Shown here: one piece after another, positions 3,251 to 11,550 of the stretch
Layout: each line of letters starts with the position of its first letter
Numbering within the stretch: position 1 is the first letter of the stretch
Assembly: GCA_900313355.1 (NCBI GenBank)
Contig: OMQZ01000153.1
Span: forward strand, 1-11,871
Reading direction: 5' to 3'
DNA from: an uncultured Rhodospirillaceae bacterium
GTDB lineage: Bacteria > Pseudomonadota > Alphaproteobacteria > RF32 > CAG-239
DNA length: 11,871 nucleotides
Made by a program: the position numbers and the translations under genes
Notes under the pieces: model-generated
What the model saw: the letters and a program-made list of their open reading frames with translations, nothing else
Database searches by the model: none
Told to the model about the DNA's origin: nothing

Positions 3251-4735
3251 ATGCCGGATAATAAGGAAAAACAAAAGTTAATGCCGACCGTCGATGTTGC
3301 ATATCAAGTAGATACGCTTGATCAACCTTGGCGCAGAGGATTTAAATATGACCGTCAAGACAATCGTATCGACTTTGCGCATGTTCTCGGCGAAGATGAA
3401 ACGAATCGTAAAAATTTTTCAGATGAAAAAATCGTTCATGAGCAAAAACGCCGCACAAATTACCAAAACGGCATTTATGAATATGCTCTTTCGACTGAAC
3501 AGGCTTATAAAGTTTCCATGCATGATCATATTTCTGCAGATATGGCCGAACTTATTGCATTGCGTCAGCAATATCTTGAAAATAAAGATGAATCTGTTTT
3601 TGACGGCACGCCATTTGGTTTTTATGCCGAAGCTCTGAAAACCGGCGAAATCGACCCGACCTCAAAAGACCCTGAGGCTTTTAATAAAGAAATGTCTCTT
3701 ATCGTTAATGGCACGCGCGATAAATATAAACCCTCTTATGCAAATGCGGCTGATGCGACTTTCTTCGGCGAAGATGACGGTGCACACGCTCAATATTATG
3801 ACCAAAATTATCAGCGCGCAAAAAAGATTTGCTATAATATCGGCGGGGTTGATTTTACAAAATATATGGACCATGATGTTGAAATAAGCCAAAACAGCCA
3901 TCTTGATATTTTAGCATATAAAAAAAATTTAACGAATGCGGAAGCTGCCGAACTTTATAATGTTCCGGCTTATAAAGCCGATATGAGCCTCCAGCAATAT
4001 CAAGATTTGGTTCAACAAACGCTTGCCATGAACGAAGGTTATCACTGGGGCGACACTTCTCAAAGCGAATATGAAGGTCAAACGGTCGGCGATGTTTGGA
4101 AGGAATCAATTGCACGCGTTGCGTTAAATCACTCTCCTGATTTAAACCTTGAAAATATTTATCGTGACGGAATGGTCAAATCCGCCTCTCTTGCATCTTC
4201 CATCACAAATGACGTTGCAAGAGAATATCAGAAAAAAGGAATCCCCGTCGGGGTTCAAAATGACGCAGCTTACAACAAAGCCTTAAAAGAACTCTATAGC
4301 GTTTCCTTAGATGGTAAAAATGTTGATGTTTCGGGTATTATCAATCCGCAATATACTGATTTTACGCAATCCATATCCGATGAGGCTCAGGCTGTTCAAG
4401 ATATGAACAAGTGGGCTTTAACGCGTCAACGTGTTTCAAACACCCTTGCCTCTTTTAGCAAAGGTAATGTTCAAAATGAAATTGTTCATCCTCAAGAAAA
4501 TGAAAAAAATAATCATGGAACTCCTTTATATGCACCGCAATCTTCAGATTTTATGCATCGTGTTGTGCCGGATATGACAGGTGACGTCATTGAAAAACCC
4601 GAGAAACAGGATCCAGCCCAAACACTTCTTGAAAAAACAGGGCGTCTTAATCCGCCTAAGGCTCCTGCCGTTTCAAAAATCAGCGACGCACCGGCCTCAA
4701 CTCTTCAGCATATGAGAGAATCTGAAGGCAGATAA
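3251..4735 (+). CDS. Hypothetical soluble protein, 494 aa
   Basis: I do not recognise this protein. It has no signal peptide, no membrane segment and only one cysteine (AKKICYNIGG). It is acidic and rich in Tyr, Asp, Asn and Gln. The N-terminal half carries a Tyr/Asp-rich region around residues 180-215 (QYYDQNYQRA, TKYMDHDVEIS). The middle is mostly helical (LSLQQYQDLVQQTLAMNEG-like, SLASSITNDVAREYQKKG). The last 90 or so residues are Pro-, Asn- and Gln-rich, probably disordered, with a linker-like APAVSKISDAPASTL. This could be a structural, scaffold or secreted-by-other-means protein. The ATG at 3251 has GGAG 7 nt upstream and the promoter is strong, so expression is likely. It stands alone and converges on the exporter operon with only 11 bp between the stop codons and no clear terminator. 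Its composition matches the flanks, not the islet. Confidence 0.8.
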   Translation: MPDNKEKQKLMPTVDVAYQVDTLDQPWRRGFKYDRQDNRIDFAHVLGEDETNRKNFSDEKIVHEQKRRTNYQNGIYEYALSTEQAYKVSMHDHISADMAELIALRQQYLENKDESVFDGTPFGFYAEALKTGEIDPTSKDPEAFNKEMSLIVNGTRDKYKPSYANAADATFFGEDDGAHAQYYDQNYQRAKKICYNIGGVDFTKYMDHDVEISQNSHLDILAYKKNLTNAEAAELYNVPAYKADMSLQQYQDLVQQTLAMNEGYHWGDTSQSEYEGQTVGDVWKESIARVALNHSPDLNLENIYRDGMVKSASLASSITNDVAREYQKKGIPVGVQNDAAYNKALKELYSVSLDGKNVDVSGIINPQYTDFTQSISDEAQAVQDMNKWALTRQRVSNTLASFSKGNVQNEIVHPQENEKNNHGTPLYAPQSSDFMHRVVPDMTGDVIEKPEKQDPAQTLLEKTGRLNPPKAPAVSKISDAPASTLQHMRESEGR

Positions 4736-4746
4736 ATTTCTATCGG

Positions 4747-5844
4747 TTAAACAAGTTTTGTCTTAAATCGTCTGATTGCAAAAAAGGCGACAACAATACC
4801 GCTTGTCACCAAAACGGCGGAATGAGCCGTAAAGTATGCCCAACCGGCTCCTTTTAAGATGATGTTTCTAATCATGTATGTATAGTGTGTTAAGGGGTTT
4901 ACATAACTAATCCATTGTAAGACATCGGGCATATTCTCGCTCGGAAAAATCGTTCCCGATAACATCATCGCCAAAAAAGCCACCATCATCATACCGAGCA
5001 TCGCCTGTTGTTGCGTGTTTGTATATGTTGAAAGCCATATGCCGATGGCACAAGCCGGAATACAAAACATCAAAAATGCCAGAACGAACATCACGAGGGA
5101 GCCCACAAACGGCAGCTTAAATAATATCAATCCGGCTGACAAAACCAATATCATATTAAAAAATGCCATAATGATTGCCGGAATTGTTTTGCCCAAGATG
5201 ATGTCATATTTTGAAATCGGCGCTGAAATCAATGTTTCAATCGTTCCGTTTTCTTTTTCTCTTGTCATAGAAACGGTTGTTAACAACAAAATTGTCATAA
5301 ACACTTGTATCACAATCATCGCCGGAACGAAGAACCATTGCGTGCTCAACTCCGGATTAAACATCAGGCGCACCGTAAATTGAATCGGCAACTCGGATTT
5401 TATGCCGAATTTTTCGTCTCTTAGAACTTGGGTGATGATGCCCCTTAAATATCCGTCAACACTTTGTGCTTGGATAACGTTCGTTGCATCAATTAAAATT
5501 TGGATATTTCCCTCGCCTCGAGCCATTGAGCGCAAAAGCCCGCCTTCCGGCGCAACGATGGCCACATCGGCTTTTCCTTGACTGACCGCAGCCATTGTAT
5601 CCTTTTCCATCGGGCGTACTTTTATAAACCAGCCTGATGCAATCGCGTGGTCATAAATTCTTTCCATCACAAAATCATTCGGCTCAGCATCAACAACAAG
5701 TTTAATGTTTTTTGCCTCCATTGTGATTGCCTCACCGATGATTAATATCTGAATAATCGGCAAAACCAAAATCGCCACAATCAACGTCGGATCACGCCAC
5801 AGTGCAATCAGTTCTTTTTTGATAAATCCTTTCAGCGTTTTCAT
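4747..5844 (-). CDS. ABC-2 type permease, YbhR-like
   Basis: This 365-aa membrane subunit belongs to an ABC exporter of the ABC-2 family. It has one N-terminal membrane helix (about 20-40) after a cytoplasmic stretch with the typical KEL..LWRDP. A large periplasmic domain (about 42-165) comes next, ending FNPELSTQWFFVP, then five more helices from about 172 to the C-terminus. REKENGTIETLISAP (195-209) is the conserved cytoplasmic coupling segment that contacts the ATPase. Length and layout match E. coli YbhR (368 aa by memory). It is the last gene of the operon and starts with an ATGA overlap to the gene before. With the other permease it would form the heterodimeric inner-membrane channel. 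The substrate is not visible from sequence. No clear terminator follows before the convergent neighbour. Confidence 0.88.
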   Translation of the reverse strand: MKTLKGFIKKELIALWRDPTLIVAILVLPIIQILIIGEAITMEAKNIKLVVDAEPNDFVMERIYDHAIASGWFIKVRPMEKDTMAAVSQGKADVAIVAPEGGLLRSMARGEGNIQILIDATNVIQAQSVDGYLRGIITQVLRDEKFGIKSELPIQFTVRLMFNPELSTQWFFVPAMIVIQVFMTILLLTTVSMTREKENGTIETLISAPISKYDIILGKTIPAIIMAFFNMILVLSAGLILFKLPFVGSLVMFVLAFLMFCIPACAIGIWLSTYTNTQQQAMLGMMMVAFLAMMLSGTIFPSENMPDVLQWISYVNPLTHYTYMIRNIILKGAGWAYFTAHSAVLVTSGIVVAFFAIRRFKTKLV

Positions 5845-6962
5845 TCTAATGTCCTTTTGAATTTAATGACACACAATCCTGACAACACACAAAATTGCAA
5901 CAGCAGCACGGCAAACGGTACCCACAAATCCAAAAGCGTGCTTCCTTTTAAGAATTGGTCTCGAACTATTGTAACATAAAATCTTGCCGGAAAAACGGAG
6001 GCAATATATTGAAAAACAGGTGCCATATATTCCACGGGAAAAAATACACCCGAAAAAAGAGACGTCGGCATCAACCCGATTAACGCCGCATATTGAACAG
6101 CAACCTGTTGTTCGTGAGATATGATTGAAATAAACAAACCAAGCGCCAAATAACCTAATATGAACAACAATGTTCCTAAAAGCAGAACCGCAAAATTCCC
6201 CACAAAAGGCACCTTAAAAACCAGTCTTGCCACAACAAAAACAATTAAAAAACCGATTAAGCTCAATAAGGCATATGGCAATAACTTGCCCACAATAATC
6301 TCCGATGATCTGATCGGGGTTGTCAGGAGCATTTCCATTGATCCTTGTTCCCATTCTCGGCATATTGTTAAGGTCGTTAACATAATCGATACAAGCGCAA
6401 TAATAATGGCTGTGATTCCCGGAACGGAAAACCATTGAGAGCTCAGTTCGGGATTAAATAAATATCGCGTCTTAAAACTCAAAAGTTCATCTTTTGAAAT
6501 CGGCACATCTTGAATTTTATAAATTGCATTGACGTTAATCGTGTTTAAATAATTCATCACAGATGATACCGAAGAATTATCCGCACCATCTAAGATAATC
6601 TGAACGGTGCCTGTTCTTTGTGACATAATTTCTTTTTCAAAATCAGGCGGTATGATTAAAAGCATTTTTGCTTTTTCGGCTGTTAGTTCATTCATGCCCT
6701 GCGTCGGTGTCTCAATTTGATATGGCTTGAAATAATTTGAGGAACCGAAGGTTTCAATCAATTTTCGAGAACTTTGCGTTTTGTCATGGTCCATATAAGC
6801 TAAGTTAATGTGCTTGATATTAAACTCGATGCAGTTTCCTAAAATCAGCACAATCAAAAGCGGCAAAAGCAATGCCACCATTAAAGTGAAAGGATCGCGA
6901 AAAATATGCATAAACTCTTTTTGGCAGACGGCCCGCGCTCTAAGCAGTGAAAATTTTCTCAT
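5841..6962 (-). CDS. ABC-2 type permease, YbhS-like
   Basis: This is the second membrane subunit, 373 aa, with the same plan as its neighbour: a cytoplasmic start with CQKEFMHIFRDP, a first helix at about 25-43, a periplasmic domain to about 178 ending FNPELSSQWFSVP, then five helices. The coupling segment is REWEQGSMEMLLTTP (202-216), which is closer to YbhS of E. coli than to YbhR, and the position right after the ATPases agrees with the ybhG-F-S-R order. The two permeases share the FNPELS-QWF-VP motif but are otherwise well diverged, as expected for an obligate heterodimer. Both junctions are 4-nt ATGA overlaps, so the ATPase and both permeases are probably made in matched amounts. Confidence 0.88.
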   Translation of the reverse strand: MRKFSLLRARAVCQKEFMHIFRDPFTLMVALLLPLLIVLILGNCIEFNIKHINLAYMDHDKTQSSRKLIETFGSSNYFKPYQIETPTQGMNELTAEKAKMLLIIPPDFEKEIMSQRTGTVQIILDGADNSSVSSVMNYLNTINVNAIYKIQDVPISKDELLSFKTRYLFNPELSSQWFSVPGITAIIIALVSIMLTTLTICREWEQGSMEMLLTTPIRSSEIIVGKLLPYALLSLIGFLIVFVVARLVFKVPFVGNFAVLLLGTLLFILGYLALGLFISIISHEQQVAVQYAALIGLMPTSLFSGVFFPVEYMAPVFQYIASVFPARFYVTIVRDQFLKGSTLLDLWVPFAVLLLQFCVLSGLCVIKFKRTLE

Positions 6963-7861
6963 CTTTCTTTGCCCTCCACGACGCGCATAAACACATCTTC
7001 GAGCGTCGGATTGATTTCTGAAATATCAAAATTTTTCTTTAAGGTTTTCATCACTTCAGGCTCATCGTTTTTTAAGATTGCATGATAGTGCTGCCCATAA
7101 GGCTCAAAACTTTCAAACAAAGATTTATCCGGCAGCTTTGTATTCACATTTTTCGGCGTTATCAAATAAATCGGTTTGTTAAAACTCTTTTTTTTCAAGT
7201 TTTCGGGCGAATCCAGCGCAATCAATTCACCGGAGCGCATCAACGCAATCCGTCCGCAATTTTCCGCCTCATCCATATAGTGTGTCGTCACAAAAACCGT
7301 TTTTCCGATTGAGGCAAGCTGTCTGATTAATTCCCAAAAGCGAAATCTTGCACTCGGTGCAACACCTGCCGTCGGCTCATCTAAAAAAATAACTTGCGGA
7401 TTGTGCAAAAGCGCCACACAAAGCGCAATTTCCTGCTTTACACCTCCGGGCAGATCTCTCACAATTGTTGATAAGTTTTCTTTAAAATCAATAAAGTTCA
7501 GCAACTTTTCTCTTTGCCGTTCGTATTCTTTATCTTCCAAATGTCTGAGCGTTGCCGCAAAATCCATATTTTCCTTAATTGAAATGCCGTCATAAAGCGT
7601 AAATTTTTGCGACATATATCCAACTTTTTGTTTGATTAAATTTTCTTTTTTGTTTTCAAGAAATATGCCGTCAACCACAACTTTTCCGGAGCTTGGCGTA
7701 AGCAACCCGCACAAAACACGGATTGTTGTCGTTTTTCCGGCACCGTTTGCACCTAAAAAACCGAAAATTTCACCTTTTGAAACGCTAAATGAGACATTTT
7801 TCACCGCATAAAAATCGCCAAATTTGACGCTGAGGTTTTCAACTTCAACAACTTTACTCAT
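6959..7861 (-). CDS. ABC transporter ATPase, equivalent to the second half of YbhF
   Basis: This 300-aa nucleotide-binding subunit has Walker A GANGAGKTT (37-45), Q-loop Q85, a signature that reads LPGGVKQ (137-143) in place of LSGGQ, Walker B VIFLDEP (157-163) with the catalytic Glu, and an intact switch His194 in VTTHYMDEAE. The D-loop reads GVAP, not GVDP. A C-terminal extension (about 225-300) ends NPTLEDVFMRVV, typical of ATPases that work with ABC-2 permeases. In E. coli the corresponding domain is the second half of the fused YbhF. Its Walker motifs and His would pair with the canonical LSGGM of the companion ATPase to form the active ATP site. Its own altered signature faces the other, degenerate site. 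It sits in the cytoplasm on the two permeases encoded next, with ATGA overlaps on both sides. Confidence 0.92.
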   Translation of the reverse strand: MSKVVEVENLSVKFGDFYAVKNVSFSVSKGEIFGFLGANGAGKTTTIRVLCGLLTPSSGKVVVDGIFLENKKENLIKQKVGYMSQKFTLYDGISIKENMDFAATLRHLEDKEYERQREKLLNFIDFKENLSTIVRDLPGGVKQEIALCVALLHNPQVIFLDEPTAGVAPSARFRFWELIRQLASIGKTVFVTTHYMDEAENCGRIALMRSGELIALDSPENLKKKSFNKPIYLITPKNVNTKLPDKSLFESFEPYGQHYHAILKNDEPEVMKTLKKNFDISEINPTLEDVFMRVVEGKER

Positions 7862-8586
7862 TTTAGATTTCCCCTCTTTAAGAAGTATTCGTCAAAATTG
7901 GAAACTTTTTCTTTTTGCAATAACTCTTTGGGTTCGCCCTGACCTAAAACGAGCCCGTTTTCCATCAAAACGACTTCACCGCACCGCTCTGCCTCATCCA
8001 TGTATGCCGTCGTCATTAAAACCAAAATACCGTCTTCAACTGCCGTGTGCAGCATCTCCCAAAATTCACGCCGGCTTATCGGATCAACCCCGTTTGTCGG
8101 CTCATCTAAAAACATAATTTTCGGCGAACGCAAAAGGGCGCACATCAATCCGAGCTTTTTATACATACCGCCCGAAAGTTTTCCGGCCGGCCTGTCTAAA
8201 AATTTTTCAAGTCTTGTTAATGACAAAAGTTCTTGTTTTTTCTTTTCATATACGCTTTTTTCGATACCGTATAAATCTCTGAAAAATTTTAAGTGTTCTT
8301 CTATTGAAAGATCGGCATATAAGCTTTGTGTCTGGGGCATATATGCAATACTGTCTTTGATTTTGTTAAAATCTGTTTTTTGATTATCCAATTGATAGAT
8401 AATACTTCCCTCATCTTTTGCCATCAGCTCAAGCATCAGGCGAAAAAGCGTTGTTTTTCCGGCACCGGCCGGCCCGATGATCCCATAGAGCTTGCCGCTC
8501 TCAAATTTCATCGAAACACCTTTTAAGGCTTCCGTATCCTTAAATTTTTTTTTGATATTTTTAATCTCAATTTCAATTTTATTCAT
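7858..8586 (-). CDS. ABC transporter ATPase, equivalent to the first half of YbhF
   Basis: This is a 242-aa nucleotide-binding subunit. It has Walker A GPAGAGKTT (38-46), Q85, canonical signature LSGGM (137-141), Walker B KIMFLDEP (156-163) and D-loop GVDP. The switch histidine is missing: the motif reads MTTAYMDEAE with Ala194. The motif positions match those of the companion ATPase almost residue for residue, which supports an origin by duplication. In E. coli YbhF both domains are on one chain; here they are separate genes overlapping by ATGA. I placed the start at the ATG at 8584-8586, inside an ATGAATAA overlap with the adaptor gene, because the protein then starts MNKIEIEIKN like its relatives. 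A TTG six codons upstream (8604) is possible but less likely. No separate ribosome site is seen, so translation is likely coupled. Confidence 0.92.
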   Translation of the reverse strand: MNKIEIEIKNIKKKFKDTEALKGVSMKFESGKLYGIIGPAGAGKTTLFRLMLELMAKDEGSIIYQLDNQKTDFNKIKDSIAYMPQTQSLYADLSIEEHLKFFRDLYGIEKSVYEKKKQELLSLTRLEKFLDRPAGKLSGGMYKKLGLMCALLRSPKIMFLDEPTNGVDPISRREFWEMLHTAVEDGILVLMTTAYMDEAERCGEVVLMENGLVLGQGEPKELLQKEKVSNFDEYFLKRGNLK

Positions 8587-9316
8587 CGAAAAGCGCGCTT
8601 TCAATCGTCATTCCCGATTTGAGCATTAAATCCTTGTTTTCAAATTTGACCTTAACACCATATACAAGGCGTGTGCGCTCTTCTCTTGTTTGCACGTTTT
8701 TAGGTGTAAATTCAGCTTCTTCATTTATTTTCAAGATTTTTCCGACAAACGGTTTGTTTTTTGCTTCGGGCAAATATCCGATAATTTTTTGCCCGACTTT
8801 TAAGCGGTAGAGTTCGTCGTGCGGCACATAAAAATATGCCCAAATATCATACGGATTTGCAATTGAAACCAAAGATGCGCCCTGGGCAACAACTTCGCCT
8901 TCTTCTCTGAATTTTGTAATAATCATTCCCGAAATCGGCGCCTCGACTTCACACCATTTTAACTTCAAGTCGTTATCCTCTTTGTTTCGCGCCAAAACAT
9001 CAAATTGAGCTTGCGACATATGCCCCTTTTGAACCAACGCAAGAGCCCTTTGGTAGTCATTATCAATTTGATGAGATAAAACCTTATAATTATCGCAGCT
9101 CATTTCTAAAATAAGGTCGCCCTTTTGAACCATATCCCCTTCCTCAACCGGAAAATTTGTGATGTCGGAGGCTATTTTAGATGAAACGATTACTTTTATT
9201 GTTTCAAGTGTTCCGGCATAAACGAAAGGCTGTTTTGAAAGCCAATAGCGATATGTTCCGTAACCCATCAGCAAAATAATCGCCGCTATCGGAAGAAATA
9301 AGTTTTTTTTATTCAT
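8579..9316 (-). CDS. HlyD/YbhG-type periplasmic adaptor (membrane fusion protein)
   Basis: The protein has 245 aa. One N-terminal membrane anchor (about 6-24) is followed by the first half of a biotinyl-lipoyl-like domain (about 44-73, VEEGDMVQKGDLIL), a helical hairpin (about 76-120), the second lipoyl half (122-150, EAPISGMIITKFREEGEVV) and a beta-barrel domain to the end. The segment AEFTPKNVQTREE (201-213) is a hallmark of this adaptor group. Such adaptors link an inner-membrane exporter to the outer membrane. It is much shorter than YbhG (about 330 aa by memory), and nearly all the loss is in the hairpin, of about 45 residues here. No outer-membrane TolC-like gene is in the window. The ATG at 9316 has a near-perfect AGGAGGT ribosome site, the strongest in the operon, and overlaps the upstream gene by ATGAATAA. 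Confidence 0.9.
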   Translation of the reverse strand: MNKKNLFLPIAAIILLMGYGTYRYWLSKQPFVYAGTLETIKVIVSSKIASDITNFPVEEGDMVQKGDLILEMSCDNYKVLSHQIDNDYQRALALVQKGHMSQAQFDVLARNKEDNDLKLKWCEVEAPISGMIITKFREEGEVVAQGASLVSIANPYDIWAYFYVPHDELYRLKVGQKIIGYLPEAKNKPFVGKILKINEEAEFTPKNVQTREERTRLVYGVKVKFENKDLMLKSGMTIESALFDE

Positions 9317-10196
9317 GCAAACCTCCTCTATATATTTCTCGTCCGCTCGTTATCACAGATTGTGGCTGTGTTTTGAACGGATCATAAAAAATTTTAATAC
9401 CTGCTTTTTGAGCCAGTTCTTCGGCTTTTTTAAAGTTATCTCCCAAGCGCTCAACGTTGTGAGCATCATCGCTGATTATCACCGGCACATTATATTCTGC
9501 CAAAAGCGATAATATTCTTTTGCTCGGATAGGGTTCGTCATATAAAAGCTTAAAACCGCTTGTGTTGATTTCTGCTCTTGCGCCGGCTTTTGCGATTGCT
9601 TCAACGGTTTGACGCTCTTCATCAATCCATTCTTTTTCAAGCCCTAAACCGACTTTTTTCATTAAATCCAAATGTGCTAAAAAATTAAACAAACCGCTCT
9701 CTGCCGCAGCCCTAACGTTTTGATAATATTTGTGCAATAAAAGATTTTGTTCCTCTTTTGAAGCATTCTTTAAGTCATGCGTGTTATAAAGCGTGTCTCT
9801 TGTCAAAACAAAATGCGCCGAACCGATAAGATAATCCGGTTTTAAGATTTTAACAGCTTTTTTGAAACCTTCCTGCCACTCGTCGCCTCTGAAAAAATCA
9901 ACTTCCATGCCTTTATATATCGTAAAGCCTGTTTTTTCTTTCAGTTCATCAACTCTTTCGTAATGTGCTTGAAATTTTTCAACAGCCTCATCAAATGAGG
10001 AAGAATATATTTGCTCATATCCCCCTTTTAGTGCATATTGATACATCTTTGTGGATTTGATGTTTCGATGAACAATAAAATGATTTGAAAAACCGATTTT
10101 TGACCACCCCAAAGCACGAGCCTGTTCCACCATCTGCGCTTCCGTATTGCGCCCGTCAAAACCAAGCGTGTGCGTGTGGAGTGAAAAATTTTGCAT
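9309..10196 (-). CDS. PHP-domain phosphatase, histidinol-phosphatase-like
   Basis: This 295-aa metal-dependent phosphoesterase is of the PHP family. The metal-binding residues appear in the expected order: HTH at 7-9 (LHTHTLGFDG), His39 in GFSNHF, Glu98 in KGMEVDF, His128 in IGSAHFV, His175 in LAHLDLMKK, and D-A-H at 244-246 in ISDDAHN. This motif order is that of HisK/HisJ-type histidinol phosphatases, which remove phosphate from L-histidinol phosphate in histidine synthesis. No other his genes are nearby, so the true substrate may differ. A related phosphoesterase role is possible. I start it at the ATG at 10194-10196, which overlaps the gltX stop as TGATG. The in-frame TTG one codon upstream is unlikely. 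The length is slightly above the usual 260-280. It is cytoplasmic, and its link to the exporter downstream is unknown. Confidence 0.85.
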   Translation of the reverse strand: MQNFSLHTHTLGFDGRNTEAQMVEQARALGWSKIGFSNHFIVHRNIKSTKMYQYALKGGYEQIYSSSFDEAVEKFQAHYERVDELKEKTGFTIYKGMEVDFFRGDEWQEGFKKAVKILKPDYLIGSAHFVLTRDTLYNTHDLKNASKEEQNLLLHKYYQNVRAAAESGLFNFLAHLDLMKKVGLGLEKEWIDEERQTVEAIAKAGARAEINTSGFKLLYDEPYPSKRILSLLAEYNVPVIISDDAHNVERLGDNFKKAEELAQKAGIKIFYDPFKTQPQSVITSGREIYRGGLHE

Positions 10197-11518
10197 CAAG
10201 CTTTGTTACCTTTCAAACGCTCATAAGCTTTTTTATAACCGATCAGCGGTAGCAATGTTTTTAATTCCGGCCCTGATGCTTCGCCCGTTAAGGCCAAACG
10301 AATCGGGTGGAACAAATCTTTTCCTTTTAAGCCGGATTTTGCTTTTACCTCACCGAGCCATACGTTAAACGTTTCGTCCGTCCACGGCTCTTTGGGCAAC
10401 AAATCAGCGGCCATATCCGTTAATGTTTTATTTTCAACTTGAGGTGAAACTTCGCCGTTGCAAATATTGTTCCAAACATCAACATCTTCGACTTTTTCCA
10501 AGTTTGCTTTCACATCATTCCAAAATTCTTCATTGACTTTGAGGCGATCTTTGACAGCATCGAAAGGCATTGTGTGAATATGTTTCACATTAAAGTGTTT
10601 TAATTCTTCAACATCAAATTTCGGTTGAGCACGTCCGATTTTTGAGAAATCAAGCGTTTGAGCCAAATCTTCCAAGCTGTAAAAAGAACGAATCTCTTCT
10701 GATGTGCCGAGTTTTGCAAGATAAGAACAGATTGCCATGTTCTCTACTCCATCGGCCCTTAATTCACGGACGCCTAAACTTCCTAAACGCTTTGAAAGTT
10801 TTCCTTCCTTGCCCGTCAATAACGGCAAGTGTGCAAATGTCGGCACAAAACCGCCGATTGCTTCAAACATTTGAATTTGAGAGGCCGTGTTTGTCACATG
10901 GTCTTCACCGCGCAAAATGTGCGTGATACCGAAATCAGAATCGTCAATAACAGACGGCAAATGATACAGATATGAGCCATCTTCGCGAATAATAATCGGA
11001 TCGCTCAAATTCGATGCCTCATATTTCACCTCACCTCTGATTGCATCATTCCATTTGATTTCGCCATCATTTAATTTGAAACGATAGTGCGGTTTTCGTC
11101 CCTCTTTTTCAAAATTTGCAATATCTTCTTTTGTGTAGTTCAAAGCCTGACGATCATAGATCGGCGGCAATCCTTTTGAAAGGGCGCGTTTGCGTTTAAA
11201 CTCTAACTCTTCCGGTGTTTCATAACAAGGGTAGATTCGCCCGTCTTGAATGAGTTTTTCCGTAACTTCTTTATAACGTTCAAAACGTGCGGATTGGCGC
11301 GCTTCGGAAGACCAAACAAGTCCAAGCCATTTTAAGCTTTCACGCATCGAATCTTCATATTCTTTTTTAGAGCGCGCAAAATCCGTATCATCAATACGGA
11401 GCATAAACTCGCCCCCCATTTTTTTGGCCCAGAGCCAGTTAAAAAGAGCCGTTCTGGTGTTTCCGATATGCATATGTCCCGTCGGCGAAGGGGCAAAACG
11501 AACTTTTATCTTTGTCAT
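10196..11518 (-). CDS. gltX: Glutamyl-tRNA synthetase (GltX2-type)
   Basis: This is a 440-aa class I aminoacyl-tRNA synthetase that joins glutamate to tRNA. It opens with VRFAPSPTGHMHIGNTRTAL, holding the HIGH-type motif HIGN (17-20). The KMSKS-type motif is KLSKR (240-244). It also has the RIDDTD segment, YPCYETPEELEFKRKRALSKG (96-116) and LRGEDHVTNT. RIDDTD instead of RIEDTD and the PCYET segment resemble the second, shorter GluRS (GltX2) of Alphaproteobacteria (comparison from memory). Many of these bacteria lack glutaminyl-tRNA synthetase and charge tRNA-Gln with Glu first, then amidate it through GatCAB. A GltX2 may specialise in tRNA-Gln, but specificity cannot be read here. The ATG at 11518 has AAGGA 8 nt upstream. 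It is the first gene of the seven-gene operon. Confidence 0.95.
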   Translation of the reverse strand: MTKIKVRFAPSPTGHMHIGNTRTALFNWLWAKKMGGEFMLRIDDTDFARSKKEYEDSMRESLKWLGLVWSSEARQSARFERYKEVTEKLIQDGRIYPCYETPEELEFKRKRALSKGLPPIYDRQALNYTKEDIANFEKEGRKPHYRFKLNDGEIKWNDAIRGEVKYEASNLSDPIIIREDGSYLYHLPSVIDDSDFGITHILRGEDHVTNTASQIQMFEAIGGFVPTFAHLPLLTGKEGKLSKRLGSLGVRELRADGVENMAICSYLAKLGTSEEIRSFYSLEDLAQTLDFSKIGRAQPKFDVEELKHFNVKHIHTMPFDAVKDRLKVNEEFWNDVKANLEKVEDVDVWNNICNGEVSPQVENKTLTDMAADLLPKEPWTDETFNVWLGEVKAKSGLKGKDLFHPIRLALTGEASGPELKTLLPLIGYKKAYERLKGNKA

Positions 11519-11550
11519 TTATTTATCCTTTATTTTGCAAAATTGAGCTC

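Noticed and set aside
3032..3274. An 80-aa minus-strand frame as an intact gene
   Set aside because: Its first half lies across a terminator and a promoter of the opposite strand. Only the last 30 residues look protein-like, and they are listed as a remnant.
4708..4730. CTTCAG/CTGAAG inverted repeat near the end of the 494-aa gene, as a terminator of the convergent units
   Set aside because: The loop is 11 or more bases and no T run follows on either strand.
8584..8604. TTG start that would lengthen the first ABC ATPase by six residues
   Set aside because: The ATG at 8584-8586 gives the standard start of the domain and a neat ATGAATAA junction. The TTG has only a weak ribosome site.
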